From JBIIJL01 sp044233795 (GTDB lineage: Bacteria > Pseudomonadota > Gammaproteobacteria > Legionellales > Legionellaceae), in NCBI GenBank assembly GCA_044233795.1, contig JBIIJL010000084.1, positions 1-8,155 of the forward strand: a stretch of DNA of 8,155 bases, in the 5' to 3' direction. Under the pieces are notes generated by a model, which saw only the letters and a list, made by a program, of their open reading frames with translations, was not told the DNA's origin and did not search any database. Below are positions 1 to 6,528 of this stretch, in pieces. Position 1 is the stretch's first letter. Each line of letters starts with the position of its first letter. A program made the position numbers and the translations under genes.

Positions 1-150
1 GTCCATTTGCTCCATGCTGTGCATATTTCTTTATTAACCGTGAAACATGTCGGAATGTTATACCAAGTTATTTGCAGACCTTATTTTGGTCAGCTTGCCT
101 AACAATACTTACTCTATCACCTTAATTCGTTCTAGTTCCTGTTGGCTCAT
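1..150 (-). pseudogene. Transposase N-terminus, degraded (ISNCY-like), copy A
   Basis: Reading leftwards from an ATG at 150-148 gives MSQQELERIKVIE, then an in-frame TAA, then VLLGKLT. After a frame change it continues as SANNLGIT, FRHVSRLIKKYAQHGANG and off the edge. This is the helix-turn-helix start of an integrase-like transposase of the type grouped in ISNCY. The stop at the 14th codon is most simply a CAA glutamine codon turned into TAA. The stop and the frame shift make this copy non-functional. The family name rests on the better preserved DDE motifs of copy B and on memory of the family. Confidence 0.65.
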
Positions 151-269
151 TAATGATAGCCCGTAATGCTTGTTCATGTATTACTCTGCTTATGAGTGAC
201 AAATGAACTGTGCTATCTATGCACACAACCAGACATTTCTAAATAGCTGAAACCGGACATTATCAAACT
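1..269 (-). mobile_element. Insertion sequence remnant, copy A (right-hand end, open at left edge)
   Basis: This stretch matches 3341-3568 almost base for base, apart from about 41 extra bases in the region around 80-125 and scattered substitutions. It is therefore the end of a repeated element, with its outer boundary near 269 (shared ...TATCAAACT). It holds the 10-bp ACCGGACATT at 252-261, which is the inverted copy of a motif at the far end of copy B (2849-2858), and GACATTTCTAAAT at 232-244. The minus strand encodes the start of a DDE transposase. The rest of the element lies outside the window, so whether this copy is otherwise complete cannot be seen; the visible transposase part is already broken. 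Confidence 0.75.
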
Positions 270-295
270 GGCGTAACAAAAACCATACTCGGAAA

Positions 296-324
296 TTGAC
301 ATATTTAAAACAAAATGCTAATAT
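296..324 (+). promoter_or_regulatory. Sigma-70-type promoter for the 34-residue-repeat gene
   Basis: A perfect -35 box TTGACA (296-301) is followed, after a 17-base spacer, by TAATAT (319-324) as the -10. The surroundings are strongly AT-rich. The promoter starts about 27 bases beyond the end of IS remnant A and about 60 bases before the start codon, so the gene has its own promoter outside the IS. An AGGA ribosome binding site (371-374) lies 8 bases before the ATG. I see no convincing operator or PmrA/CpxR-type box. Confidence 0.6.
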
Positions 325-382
325 AAAAAACATCATGTTGTCATAATATGTCGCAATTTCTTACGACGTTAGGATAGCTTAA

Positions 383-2785
383 ATGTCTCAATTGTCAGAT
401 AGTAATAGAGAAGTTATTGAAAAACTTAAAGAGCGGTACAAATCGCTGAGTTTGTATGCAAAATGGTTTTTCCCCCCCAATGCACATGCCGCGCTACTTA
501 GCTACCAGAGCGGCTCTGAGGATGAAAGCATTAAGGCTCTGGCGCTCTGCAAGGCTTTTTTAAATGAGACGTGGTTTACCCAACGGTTGTTTTTTTCTTT
601 TTTTGACTCTTGTCTTGAAGAATTTTCCAGTTCATCGCTGATTATTGCCGCAAGGGAACTTAACGAGGCAGGCTTACTAACGGGGGATGTAGGGCAAGCG
701 AATTTTAATGCTGTTACAGGTCACCAAAACCCACTTGCGGTTGCTAGTGCCCTTAGAGCGCTTGATGCCGAAGCCTTACTAACGGAAGATGTAGGGCAAG
801 CTAATCGTGATGCTGTTACAGGTAACCAAGACCCATCTGCGGTTGCTAGTGCCCTTCTTGCGCTTAACGACGCAGGCTTACTAACAGAGGATAGAGGGCA
901 AGCTAATCGTGACGCTGTTGCACGTCACCAAAACCCAGTAGGGGTTGCTCTGGCCCTTAGAGCGCTTGATGCCGAAGCCTCGCTAACGGGGGATGCAGCG
1001 AAAGCAATTCGTGATACTGTTGTAGGTAACCAAGAACCACTTGAGGTCGCTAATGTCCTTGTCATACTCAACAGGGTAGGCTTACTAACAGGGGATAGAG
1101 GGCAAGCGATTTGTGATGCTGTTGCAGGTCACCGAGACAAAAACGGGGTTGCTTCGGCCTTAGTCGCGTTTAACGAAAAAGGCTTACTAGCAGGGAATGC
1201 TGCGCAAGCGAACTGTGATGCTGTTGTAGGTCATCGAGAGCCATGTCAGGTTGCTAGGGCTCTTCTCAAACTTAACACCACAGGTTTGCTAACGGGGGAT
1301 GCAGCGCGAGCGAATCGTGATGCTGTTGCAGGTCATCGAGAGCCACTCGGGATTGCTGAAGCCCTTATCAAACTTAACGAGGCAGGCTTACTAACAGGGG
1401 ATGCAGGGCAAGCTAATCGTGATGCTGTTACAGGTGCTGATATAGGTCTTGATTGGTGTCCATCCTGGGTTGCTCTGGTCCTTGTCATACTCAACAGGGT
1501 AGGCTTACTAACAGGGGATAGAGGGCAAGCGAATCGTGCTGCTGTTGCAGGCCACCGAAACCCATATTGCCTTGCTGATACCCTTGCCGCGCTTAACGAG
1601 GCAGGCTTACTAACAGGGGATGTAGGGCAAGCTAATTTTAATGCTCTCATGATGCATTCAGCCATTTTATTTCATGCTGAAATGCCCGAGTTTTGGAATA
1701 GAATCCCAAGGCATTTGTTTACCCAAGCACGATTTGCTGCATTGATCGAGATTTGTCAGCGACATGCTGACAATCCAGCTGCTGGCCGTGCTCTTGTCAT
1801 TGCTTACATCAATCGCGAAATACTTGGCATAAATGAGCCCGCTGCTGGGGGCCCAAGACTCAATGCGGGGCAAAGTACACATACGGCAAGCGTTCATCAA
1901 AGTGTATCTGAGTCAGCAACAAGGCTCTTGAAGAGGTATGGCGCACAAATTTCAGGTAGAGGGCTGAATGAAACGATTCAGGCGCTTTCCACGTGGCTTA
2001 ATGCACAACCAGACTCGTCTCTAGAAGTTAGAAAGGCCAAGTGTTGCTTGGAGCGACTGATAACGTCAGATTCTTTTTACACCGATCCACGCTCGCGGGT
2101 ATCGATGAAACAGCTTTTAGCCTTGTTCTGGATTGCTATTCATGATGATGCATGTCGACAGGGCACCTTAGATGATGCAAAATTACAACTCATTGATGGG
2201 CTCTATCAAAGTCAACGTGAGTATAATTTATCTGCAACAGGAGAGGATAATCGCCATGAAGTGGATGAGCCTTCTTGTCTCCCAGGTACGTTTAATAAAA
2301 TGATTGAGAAGGGGCAGGGAGTGCATCCTGATATGGTTATTGATTTTATTAGCATGGCCGGCTTTTCTCTGAAAATTCCGCTGGTGGTGAGCGAAGAGGC
2401 CATGGCTTATTTGAAGAGTCGTGATATTTTAAACCTTCGCTCATTAATTGAGGCGATTTATGCAGAAGATAATGCCAACAGTGTTGGACCTATCTGGGCG
2501 GAAATACGTGCTGTTGTTGAAGAGCGTATGTTTAATGAGTTTGGCGCCTTGTTTGGAAACGATAGAAGGACACTTGGGTTTTTAAACGCTATTGCAGCTG
2601 GAGAGTTTTGTTCTTTAAATCCCAACCATCTAAGTGAATTAGACCAACTTATCGAACAAAGATCCCAAGATGGCGGTGCTGCCGCTGCGAACCTTAGCAC
2701 GGCAACGGATAGTTTTTTTTCTGCTGCAGCTTCACCCGAGACTAATGACAATACACGTAGTGCGCCCGAGGCGCCTCATCCATAA
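383..2785 (+). CDS. Large tandem-repeat protein, candidate secreted effector
   Basis: An intact 800-residue protein with no signal peptide or membrane helix; I cannot assign it to a named gene. Residues 1-83 form an amphipathic start. About residues 82-426 are ten repeats of 34 residues, with consensus PxxVAxALxxLNxAGLLTGD followed by xGQANRDAVxGH. Each probably forms two helices, so the whole should build an alpha-solenoid, a fold typical of protein binding. The unit at 8/9 has about five extra residues. Residues 427-511 are a linker with a GGP-rich stretch. Residues 512 to about 765 are a predicted helical region containing FWIAIHDD (W583, H587-D589) and KGQGVHPD, which resembles a domain I associate with Legionella repeat proteins (memory, not checked). 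The last 35 or so residues are rich in Ala, Ser, Thr, Asn and Glu and lack hydrophobic clusters, as in Dot/Icm secretion signals. The gene stands alone between two IS remnants. Effector status is inference; the open reading frame itself is certain. Confidence 0.9.
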   Translation: MSQLSDSNREVIEKLKERYKSLSLYAKWFFPPNAHAALLSYQSGSEDESIKALALCKAFLNETWFTQRLFFSFFDSCLEEFSSSSLIIAARELNEAGLLTGDVGQANFNAVTGHQNPLAVASALRALDAEALLTEDVGQANRDAVTGNQDPSAVASALLALNDAGLLTEDRGQANRDAVARHQNPVGVALALRALDAEASLTGDAAKAIRDTVVGNQEPLEVANVLVILNRVGLLTGDRGQAICDAVAGHRDKNGVASALVAFNEKGLLAGNAAQANCDAVVGHREPCQVARALLKLNTTGLLTGDAARANRDAVAGHREPLGIAEALIKLNEAGLLTGDAGQANRDAVTGADIGLDWCPSWVALVLVILNRVGLLTGDRGQANRAAVAGHRNPYCLADTLAALNEAGLLTGDVGQANFNALMMHSAILFHAEMPEFWNRIPRHLFTQARFAALIEICQRHADNPAAGRALVIAYINREILGINEPAAGGPRLNAGQSTHTASVHQSVSESATRLLKRYGAQISGRGLNETIQALSTWLNAQPDSSLEVRKAKCCLERLITSDSFYTDPRSRVSMKQLLALFWIAIHDDACRQGTLDDAKLQLIDGLYQSQREYNLSATGEDNRHEVDEPSCLPGTFNKMIEKGQGVHPDMVIDFISMAGFSLKIPLVVSEEAMAYLKSRDILNLRSLIEAIYAEDNANSVGPIWAEIRAVVEERMFNEFGALFGNDRRTLGFLNAIAAGEFCSLNPNHLSELDQLIEQRSQDGGAAAANLSTATDSFFSAAASPETNDNTRSAPEAPHP
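635..1660 (+). repeat. In-gene array of ten 102-bp tandem repeats
   Basis: The DNA repeats every 102 bases: for example the Asn/Asp-Pro codons that open successive units lie at 728, 830 and 932. The period is 34 codons, so changes in copy number keep the reading frame. Ten units are visible in translation. The most constant core is GGCTTACTAAC(A/G)GGGGAT followed by GGGCAAGC. One junction, about 1434-1470, carries 15 extra bases. Sequence divergence varies between units, which points to repeated internal duplication rather than one expansion. Confidence 0.9.
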
Positions 2786-2848
2786 GCACGGCGTGATAAA
2801 GCATTAATCTGCAACAAACCATAGTCAAAAATGTCAAAGCAATTTAGA

Positions 2849-2858
2849 AATGTCCGGT
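2849..2858. repeat. Left terminal inverted repeat core of IS remnant B
   Basis: AATGTCCGGT here is the exact reverse complement of 3551-3560 in copy B and of 252-261 in copy A. It marks the otherwise unseen left end of the element. The neighbouring 2842-2854 is also the exact reverse complement of 3531-3543, so the two inverted pairs overlap at this end but are 7 bases apart at the other. Confidence 0.6.
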
Positions 2859-2889
2859 GTACCCCTACCTACCAGAACCCCACATAACC

Positions 2890-3449
2890 ACAAGTCCACA
2901 GGTCAGAAAGCTTTCTCATGGCGTAGCTTGGCGTTGTAGTAGAATAAGCAACCGTGGTTTCTCTGGGGCAAAATGAATCGCTACTATTTTACTGGTTGCA
3001 TCGTCAATAAAAACGATTGCACAGCATCCTTCGGCTCGTCCCTCAAACCAGTCATGGAATGAACCATCCATTTGTGTAAGCTCCCGAAATCGATGACGAC
3101 GAGGCCCTTGTTGATAAACTGGCTTTTCCTTTTAAGGCTTCCATACTCGAAGCCCTGACTCAATCATCCAGCCACGAAGTGTTTCCTTATTAATTTTGAG
3201 TTGGTCGCCCTCTAATAATTCTTCTACGACAAAGGTCGGTCCAGAATCAAAGTAATTGGCTTTAACTATCTCAATAACTAACACTTTAAATGATGGTGAA
3301 AATCCACGGTTACCTGCCGCACCCCGCTGCTTTGATGTTAGTCCATTTGCTCCATGCTGTGCATATTTCTTTATTAACCGTGAAACATGTCGGGATGTTA
3401 TATTAAGTTATTTTCAGCCCTTAATTTGTTCCAGTTCCTGATGACTGAT
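2890..3449 (-). pseudogene. DDE transposase fragment, ISNCY-like, copy B
   Basis: Reading leftwards, the ATG of copy A is ATC here (3449-3447) and the first codons end in TGA. The frame then recovers as TSRHVSRLIKKYAQHGANG and runs through an integrase-type region. It contains an in-frame TAA at 3134-3132 after RVWKP. Further on, QMDGSFHDWFEGRAEG places the first catalytic Asp at 3066-3068. VFIDDAT (about 2997-3011) holds the second. After HFAPE (about 2974) the frame shifts and soon ends near the IS terminus; the catalytic Glu region is missing. The DGSxHDWFEGR and IDDAT motifs are what I associate with ISNCY-group transposases. The lost start, stops, frameshift and truncation make it inactive. 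Confidence 0.75.
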
Positions 3450-3594
3450 TAATGATAGCCTGTAATGCTTGTTCATTTATTACCCTGCTTATGAGTGATA
3501 AATAAACTGTACTATCTATGCACACAACAAGACATTTCTAAATGGCTGAAACCGGACATTATCAAACTACCGGAACACAGAGAGTGCCACATGC

Positions 3595-3623
3595 TTGACA
3601 ATCCTCTTGTAAAACTATAGCTT
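3595..3623 (+). promoter_or_regulatory. Possible promoter of the lpxO-like gene
   Basis: A consensus -35 TTGACA at 3595-3600 lies 27 bases beyond the IS remnant boundary. The -10 is weak: TAGCTT at 3618-3623 with a 17-base spacer, or TATAGC at 3616-3621 with 15. The gene starts about 40 bases later at 3662, with no good Shine-Dalgarno sequence, so transcription or translation may be low. Confidence 0.4.
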
Positions 3624-3661
3624 TCTAAGATTTAACCTATCTGATATAAACTTAGAATATT

Positions 3662-4585
3662 ATGATTTTTCTAGCAAGTCTGCACCTAAAATGGTTATTT
3701 TTTCTGGGTTATATTGGCTCAATTTCATATACACATCTTCGTGGCAAAGTACGGCTAAGATTGCTACGACAATTAACAGATCATTCAAGCTTGCTTGCGC
3801 CTATTAATGCCATCATGTATCTTTTTTCAGCCGTCCCTAAGACACCTTTCTTGGATGTCAACACGTTTCCTGAGTTACAGATTTTGCGCGACAATTGGGA
3901 AACCATCCGCGATGAAGCTCGCCAGTTGTATGAAGATGGATATATTGCAGCCTCCGATAAATATAATGATATCGGCTTTAACTCATTTTTTCGCCGTGGA
4001 TGGAAAAGATTTTATCTAAAGTGGTACCAAAATCCACTTAATTCTGCCAAACAGTTATGTCCTAAAACAATTGCCCTAATTGAAGGAATACCCTCGATTA
4101 ACGCAGCAATGTTTACCCTCTTACCAAAACACAGTTTTTTATTTGAGCATCGAGATCCCTATGCCGGTTCGCTTCGCTATCATCTCGGTTTAATAACCCC
4201 TAATTCAAAAGATTGTTACATTACTGTCGATGGTGAACACTATTTTTGGGAAGATGGCAAAGATGTGGTGTTTGATGAAACCTATGTGCATCGGGCAGAA
4301 AATACCACAGATAGCGATCGTATCATTTTGTTTTGCGATATCAGGCGCCCGTTAACCAATCGAATTGCTAATCAGTTCAACAAACTTTTTAGTAAAACAG
4401 TCATGAAAGCTGCCTCTAGTAAAAATATTGAATCAGAAACTGTTGGGAGTATTAATCAGGCATTCAAGTACATCTACCAGTTTCGCCTGCTTGGTAAACG
4501 CTTAAAAGCCTATAACAGATCCCTATATTATGGGGTAAAATACGCGCTATATTTGAGCATCACCTATTTCATCTTTTTTTACTAA
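3662..4585 (+). CDS. lpxO: LpxO-like Fe(II)/2-oxoglutarate-dependent lipid A hydroxylase
   Basis: A 307-residue protein, close to the roughly 300 of Salmonella LpxO, which adds a 2-hydroxyl to a secondary acyl chain of lipid A at the inner membrane using O2, Fe(II) and 2-oxoglutarate. A hydrophobic segment at about residues 2-21 anchors the N-terminus. It is followed by LRGKVRLRLLRQLTDHSSLL and YLFSAVPKTPFLDV, as in this family. The aspartyl/asparaginyl beta-hydroxylase domain shows the iron ligands H163 and D165 (HRDP) and H210 (YVHRAEN), and R220 (DSDRIILFCDIRRP) for binding 2-oxoglutarate. All are intact. The C-terminus has a second hydrophobic stretch (about 293-307). The ATG at 3662 is chosen because it includes the membrane segment, although no strong ribosome binding site precedes it. 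The gene lies alone between the IS remnant and ffh. The actual substrate is inferred; a related membrane hydroxylase is the main alternative. Confidence 0.82.
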   Translation: MIFLASLHLKWLFFLGYIGSISYTHLRGKVRLRLLRQLTDHSSLLAPINAIMYLFSAVPKTPFLDVNTFPELQILRDNWETIRDEARQLYEDGYIAASDKYNDIGFNSFFRRGWKRFYLKWYQNPLNSAKQLCPKTIALIEGIPSINAAMFTLLPKHSFLFEHRDPYAGSLRYHLGLITPNSKDCYITVDGEHYFWEDGKDVVFDETYVHRAENTTDSDRIILFCDIRRPLTNRIANQFNKLFSKTVMKAASSKNIESETVGSINQAFKYIYQFRLLGKRLKAYNRSLYYGVKYALYLSITYFIFFY

Positions 4586-4598
4586 CATTAAGCTATGC

Positions 4599-4604
4599 TA
4601 CAAT
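4599..4604 (+). promoter_or_regulatory. Possible -10 element for ffh
   Basis: TACAAT lies 40 bases before the ffh start in a 58-base gap. No convincing -35 stands at 17 bases; TTTACT at 4578-4583 has a 15-base spacer. The same TACAAT hexamer precedes rpsP. The call is weak, but ffh must be transcribed from here or by read-through from lpxO, since no terminator hairpin is visible between them. Confidence 0.35.
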
Positions 4605-4643
4605 TGCGGTTTTTAGCATGTTCGCATTTTGGGGAGTTGGATT

Positions 4644-6020
4644 GTGTTTGAGAATTTAACAGAACGGTTAGGCCGTGCTTTAAAAAATATTAGAGGCCAA
4701 GGTCGATTGACCGAGGACAATATGCAAAATGCACTCAGAGAAGTTCGCTTGTCCCTACTTGAAGCGGATGTTGCCTTGCCCGTTATCAAAGAGATCATTG
4801 AACAAATCAAGCAAAAAGCACTAGGCCAAGAAGTAATGGCCAGTCTAAACCCAGATCAAGCCTTAGTGAAAATTGTTAATGATGAATTGACTCACATCAT
4901 GGGCGATACCCGTGCTGAGCTTAACTTTAAAACCCAACCACCTGCTGTCATACTCTTAGCAGGTCTCCAAGGCTCAGGTAAAACCACAACTGCCGCAAAA
5001 TTAGCCCGCTATTTAAAAGAGACAGATAAGAAAAAAGTCATGCTGGTGAGTGTGGACATTTATCGTCCTGCCGCTATCCAGCAGCTAAAATTGCTTGCTA
5101 AAGAACTTGATGTAGCCTTTTTTGATGCAACTATAAATGAAAAACCCCTCAGCATTGTCAACCAAGCACTTATTACCGCCAAAAAACAATTCATGGATGT
5201 CGTTATTATCGATACTGCAGGTCGCCTGCATGTTGATCAAGAGATGATGAGTGAAATCAAAGCTCTTCATCACGCAGTAAAACCCATTGAAACCTTATTT
5301 GTAGTCGATAGCATGACAGGCCAAGATGCCGCCAATACAGCAAAAGCTTTCCATGAAGCACTGCCGTTAACGGGGGTCATTTTAACCAAAACTGATGGTG
5401 ACTCCCGAGGTGGTGCAGCCCTCTCTGTGCGACACATCACAGGACAACCAATCAAATTTATGGGCCATGGCGAGAAAATTGACGCGTTGGAGCCTTTTCA
5501 CCCGGAGCGTGTTGCATCCAGAATACTTGGCATGGGAGACATTTTAACCCTAATAGAAGATGTCGAGCGAAAAACCGATAAAGCCACCAGTGAGAAACTA
5601 GCGAAGAAATTAAAAAAAGGCAAAGGCTTTGATCTCGATGACTTCAAGCAACAGCTCTTACAAATGAATAACATGGGTGGCATCAGTGGCATGATGAGTA
5701 AACTACCCGGCATGAACCAAATGCCCCAGCAAGCTATGGGTCAAGTCAATGACAAAGTCTTGGGACAAACCATTGCCATCATCAATTCCATGACTTTGAA
5801 GGAGCGCAGAATTCCAAAACTTATTATTGGTTCTCGGAAAAGAAGGATCGCTTTAGGATCCGGAACAGAAATTCAAGATGTCAATCGACTACTCAAACAA
5901 TTCAATCAAATGCAGAAGATGATGAAGAAATTTACCAAACCCGGCGGCATGAAAAAAATGATGCGAGGATTGGGAGGGGTTCCAGGAATGAAAGGCTTTC
6001 TTCCTGACGATATGAATTAA
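4644..6020 (+). CDS. ffh: Signal recognition particle protein Ffh (SRP54 GTPase)
   Basis: Ffh binds 4.5S RNA and signal sequences on nascent inner-membrane proteins and docks with FtsY through paired GTPases. The protein is 458 residues from the GTG at 4644, near the usual 450-460. This start gives the family N-terminus (M)FENLTERL and has a GGGGAG ribosome binding site (4631-4636) 7 bases away; an upstream TTG at 4629 would add five residues and sits on that site. The N domain is followed by the G domain: P-loop GLQGSGKT (107-114), DTAGR (190-194), TKTD (248-251) and GDSRGG (252-257). GMGDILTLIEDVE leads into the Met-rich M domain, which holds the signal-peptide groove (many Met) and the RNA-binding SRKRRIALGSG segment. 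One residue before GSRKRR is Ile, where I recall Lys or Asn, a minor oddity. The gene is complete and stands just ahead of the rpsP operon. Confidence 0.97.
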   Translation: MFENLTERLGRALKNIRGQGRLTEDNMQNALREVRLSLLEADVALPVIKEIIEQIKQKALGQEVMASLNPDQALVKIVNDELTHIMGDTRAELNFKTQPPAVILLAGLQGSGKTTTAAKLARYLKETDKKKVMLVSVDIYRPAAIQQLKLLAKELDVAFFDATINEKPLSIVNQALITAKKQFMDVVIIDTAGRLHVDQEMMSEIKALHHAVKPIETLFVVDSMTGQDAANTAKAFHEALPLTGVILTKTDGDSRGGAALSVRHITGQPIKFMGHGEKIDALEPFHPERVASRILGMGDILTLIEDVERKTDKATSEKLAKKLKKGKGFDLDDFKQQLLQMNNMGGISGMMSKLPGMNQMPQQAMGQVNDKVLGQTIAIINSMTLKERRIPKLIIGSRKRRIALGSGTEIQDVNRLLKQFNQMQKMMKKFTKPGGMKKMMRGLGGVPGMKGFLPDDMN

Positions 6021-6032
6021 ATTGCTCTGTGC

Positions 6033-6179
6033 ATGACAAAAAAATCTGTCATGCCCGCGCAGGCGGTTACTGGGGAATGGGAGCATGAGCAAAATATTCG
6101 TCAGTGGCTTGATTTGAACATTGGATTTTTTGGATAGATAGTTGCCCGCCTGCGCGGGCATGACAAATTTTTTTGTCAT
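6033..6179. repeat. MITE-like palindromic element between ffh and rpsP
   Basis: Arms of 34 bases at 6033-6066 and 6146-6179 are reverse complements with one mismatch (C6046 region), separated by a 79-base centre. Each arm itself contains ATGACA-8 bases-TGTCAT (6033-6052 and 6160-6179) and a GC-rich inner part (CCCGCGCAGGCGG). The element has no open reading frame of note. It begins 13 bases after the ffh stop and ends 50 bases before the rpsP -10. Transcribed, it could fold into a long cruciform or stem. It may separate ffh from the next operon, but it lacks the plain stem plus U-run of an intrinsic terminator. The CCGCCTGCGCGGGCATGAC core is of a type widely dispersed in bacterial genomes; copy number cannot be seen from one window. 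I see no clear target-site duplication. Confidence 0.8.
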
Positions 6180-6205
6180 ATACAGAGATTAAATCGTAAA
6201 TACTC

Positions 6206-6234
6206 TTCCAAAGCTACGTTAATTTTCGTACAAT
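6206..6234 (+). promoter_or_regulatory. Likely promoter of the rpsP-rimM-trmD-rplS operon
   Basis: TACAAT at 6229-6234 (one mismatch to TATAAT) has TTCCAA at 6206-6211 as a weak -35, 17 bases apart. It lies just outside the palindromic element and 35 bases before the rpsP ATG. The position fits the known single transcription unit of this operon in enteric bacteria. Confidence 0.5.
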
Positions 6235-6269
6235 ACACGGCATTTTTTACAAAACTAGAGGCACAAACA

Positions 6270-6524
6270 ATGGTCGTTATCCGTTTATCACGAGCTGGCG
6301 CAAAGAAGCGCCCTTTTTATCATATCGTTGTGACTGATAGCCGCAGACGTCGCGATGGCAATTATATCGAGAGCATTGGCTATTTTAATCCTGTTGCGCG
6401 TGGGCAAGAAGTTCGTCTGCACCTTGAGATGGAAAAACTGACTCAATGGCAAAACCAGGGTGCACAGTTGTCAGATAGAGTGCGTGTTTTAACTAAAGAA
6501 TATAGTAAAGGCGCTGTTGCTTAA
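6270..6524 (+). CDS. rpsP: 30S ribosomal protein S16
   Basis: An 84-residue protein, full length for S16 (82-87), a primary or secondary binder of 16S rRNA in the 5' domain that is needed for 30S assembly. MVVIRLSRAGAKKRPFYHIV at the start, then DSRRRRDGNYIESIGYFNP, are the family signature. The ATG has AGAGG (6257-6261) 8 bases upstream. It is the first gene of the operon; its stop lies 4 bases before the preferred rimM start. Confidence 0.98.
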   Translation: MVVIRLSRAGAKKRPFYHIVVTDSRRRRDGNYIESIGYFNPVARGQEVRLHLEMEKLTQWQNQGAQLSDRVRVLTKEYSKGAVA

Positions 6525-6528
6525 TTAC

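Larger units (their letters stand above)
2841..3568 (-). mobile_element. Insertion sequence remnant, copy B (internally deleted)
   Basis: The right part (3341-3568) repeats copy A in the same orientation. The left boundary is set by inverted repeats: AATGTCCGGT at 2849-2858 against ACCGGACATT at 3551-3560, and a 13-bp pair at 2842-2854 and 3531-3543. At about 730 bp it is roughly half the length of a working element of this kind. It has lost the DNA for the C-terminal half of its transposase, including the third catalytic residue, as well as about 41 bases near the transposase start. No clear target-site duplication was found. It fills the whole gap between the repeat-protein gene and the lpxO-like gene; no other gene is seen here. 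Confidence 0.75.

Noticed and set aside
302..382. Riboswitch or small RNA ahead of the repeat-protein gene
   Set aside because: The leader is short and AT-rich with no strong stem or known motif.
635..1660. CRISPR array
   Set aside because: The periodic repeats are contiguous coding units with no unique spacers, and they translate into one uninterrupted protein.
635..1660. Ankyrin or pentapeptide repeats
   Set aside because: The 34-residue period is near that of ankyrin (33) or TPR (34), but the ankyrin TPLH/GAD signature and the TPR W-L-G-Y-A-F-A-P pattern are absent.
1333..1665. Minus-strand open frame of 110 codons
   Set aside because: It lies antisense in the tandem repeat array; its own repeated pattern is the shadow of the 102-bp period, and it has no ribosome binding site of note.
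3256..3441. Plus-strand open frame of 61 codons
   Set aside because: It runs antisense to the transposase fragment of IS copy B, whose minus-strand translation carries recognisable family motifs.
4571..4583. Intrinsic terminator after the lpxO-like gene
   Set aside because: There is a T run, but it lies inside the coding end and has no GC-rich hairpin before it.
5889..6179. Minus-strand open frame across the ffh end and the palindrome
   Set aside because: Half of it is antisense to the ffh M domain and the rest is the palindromic element; there is no protein-like evidence.
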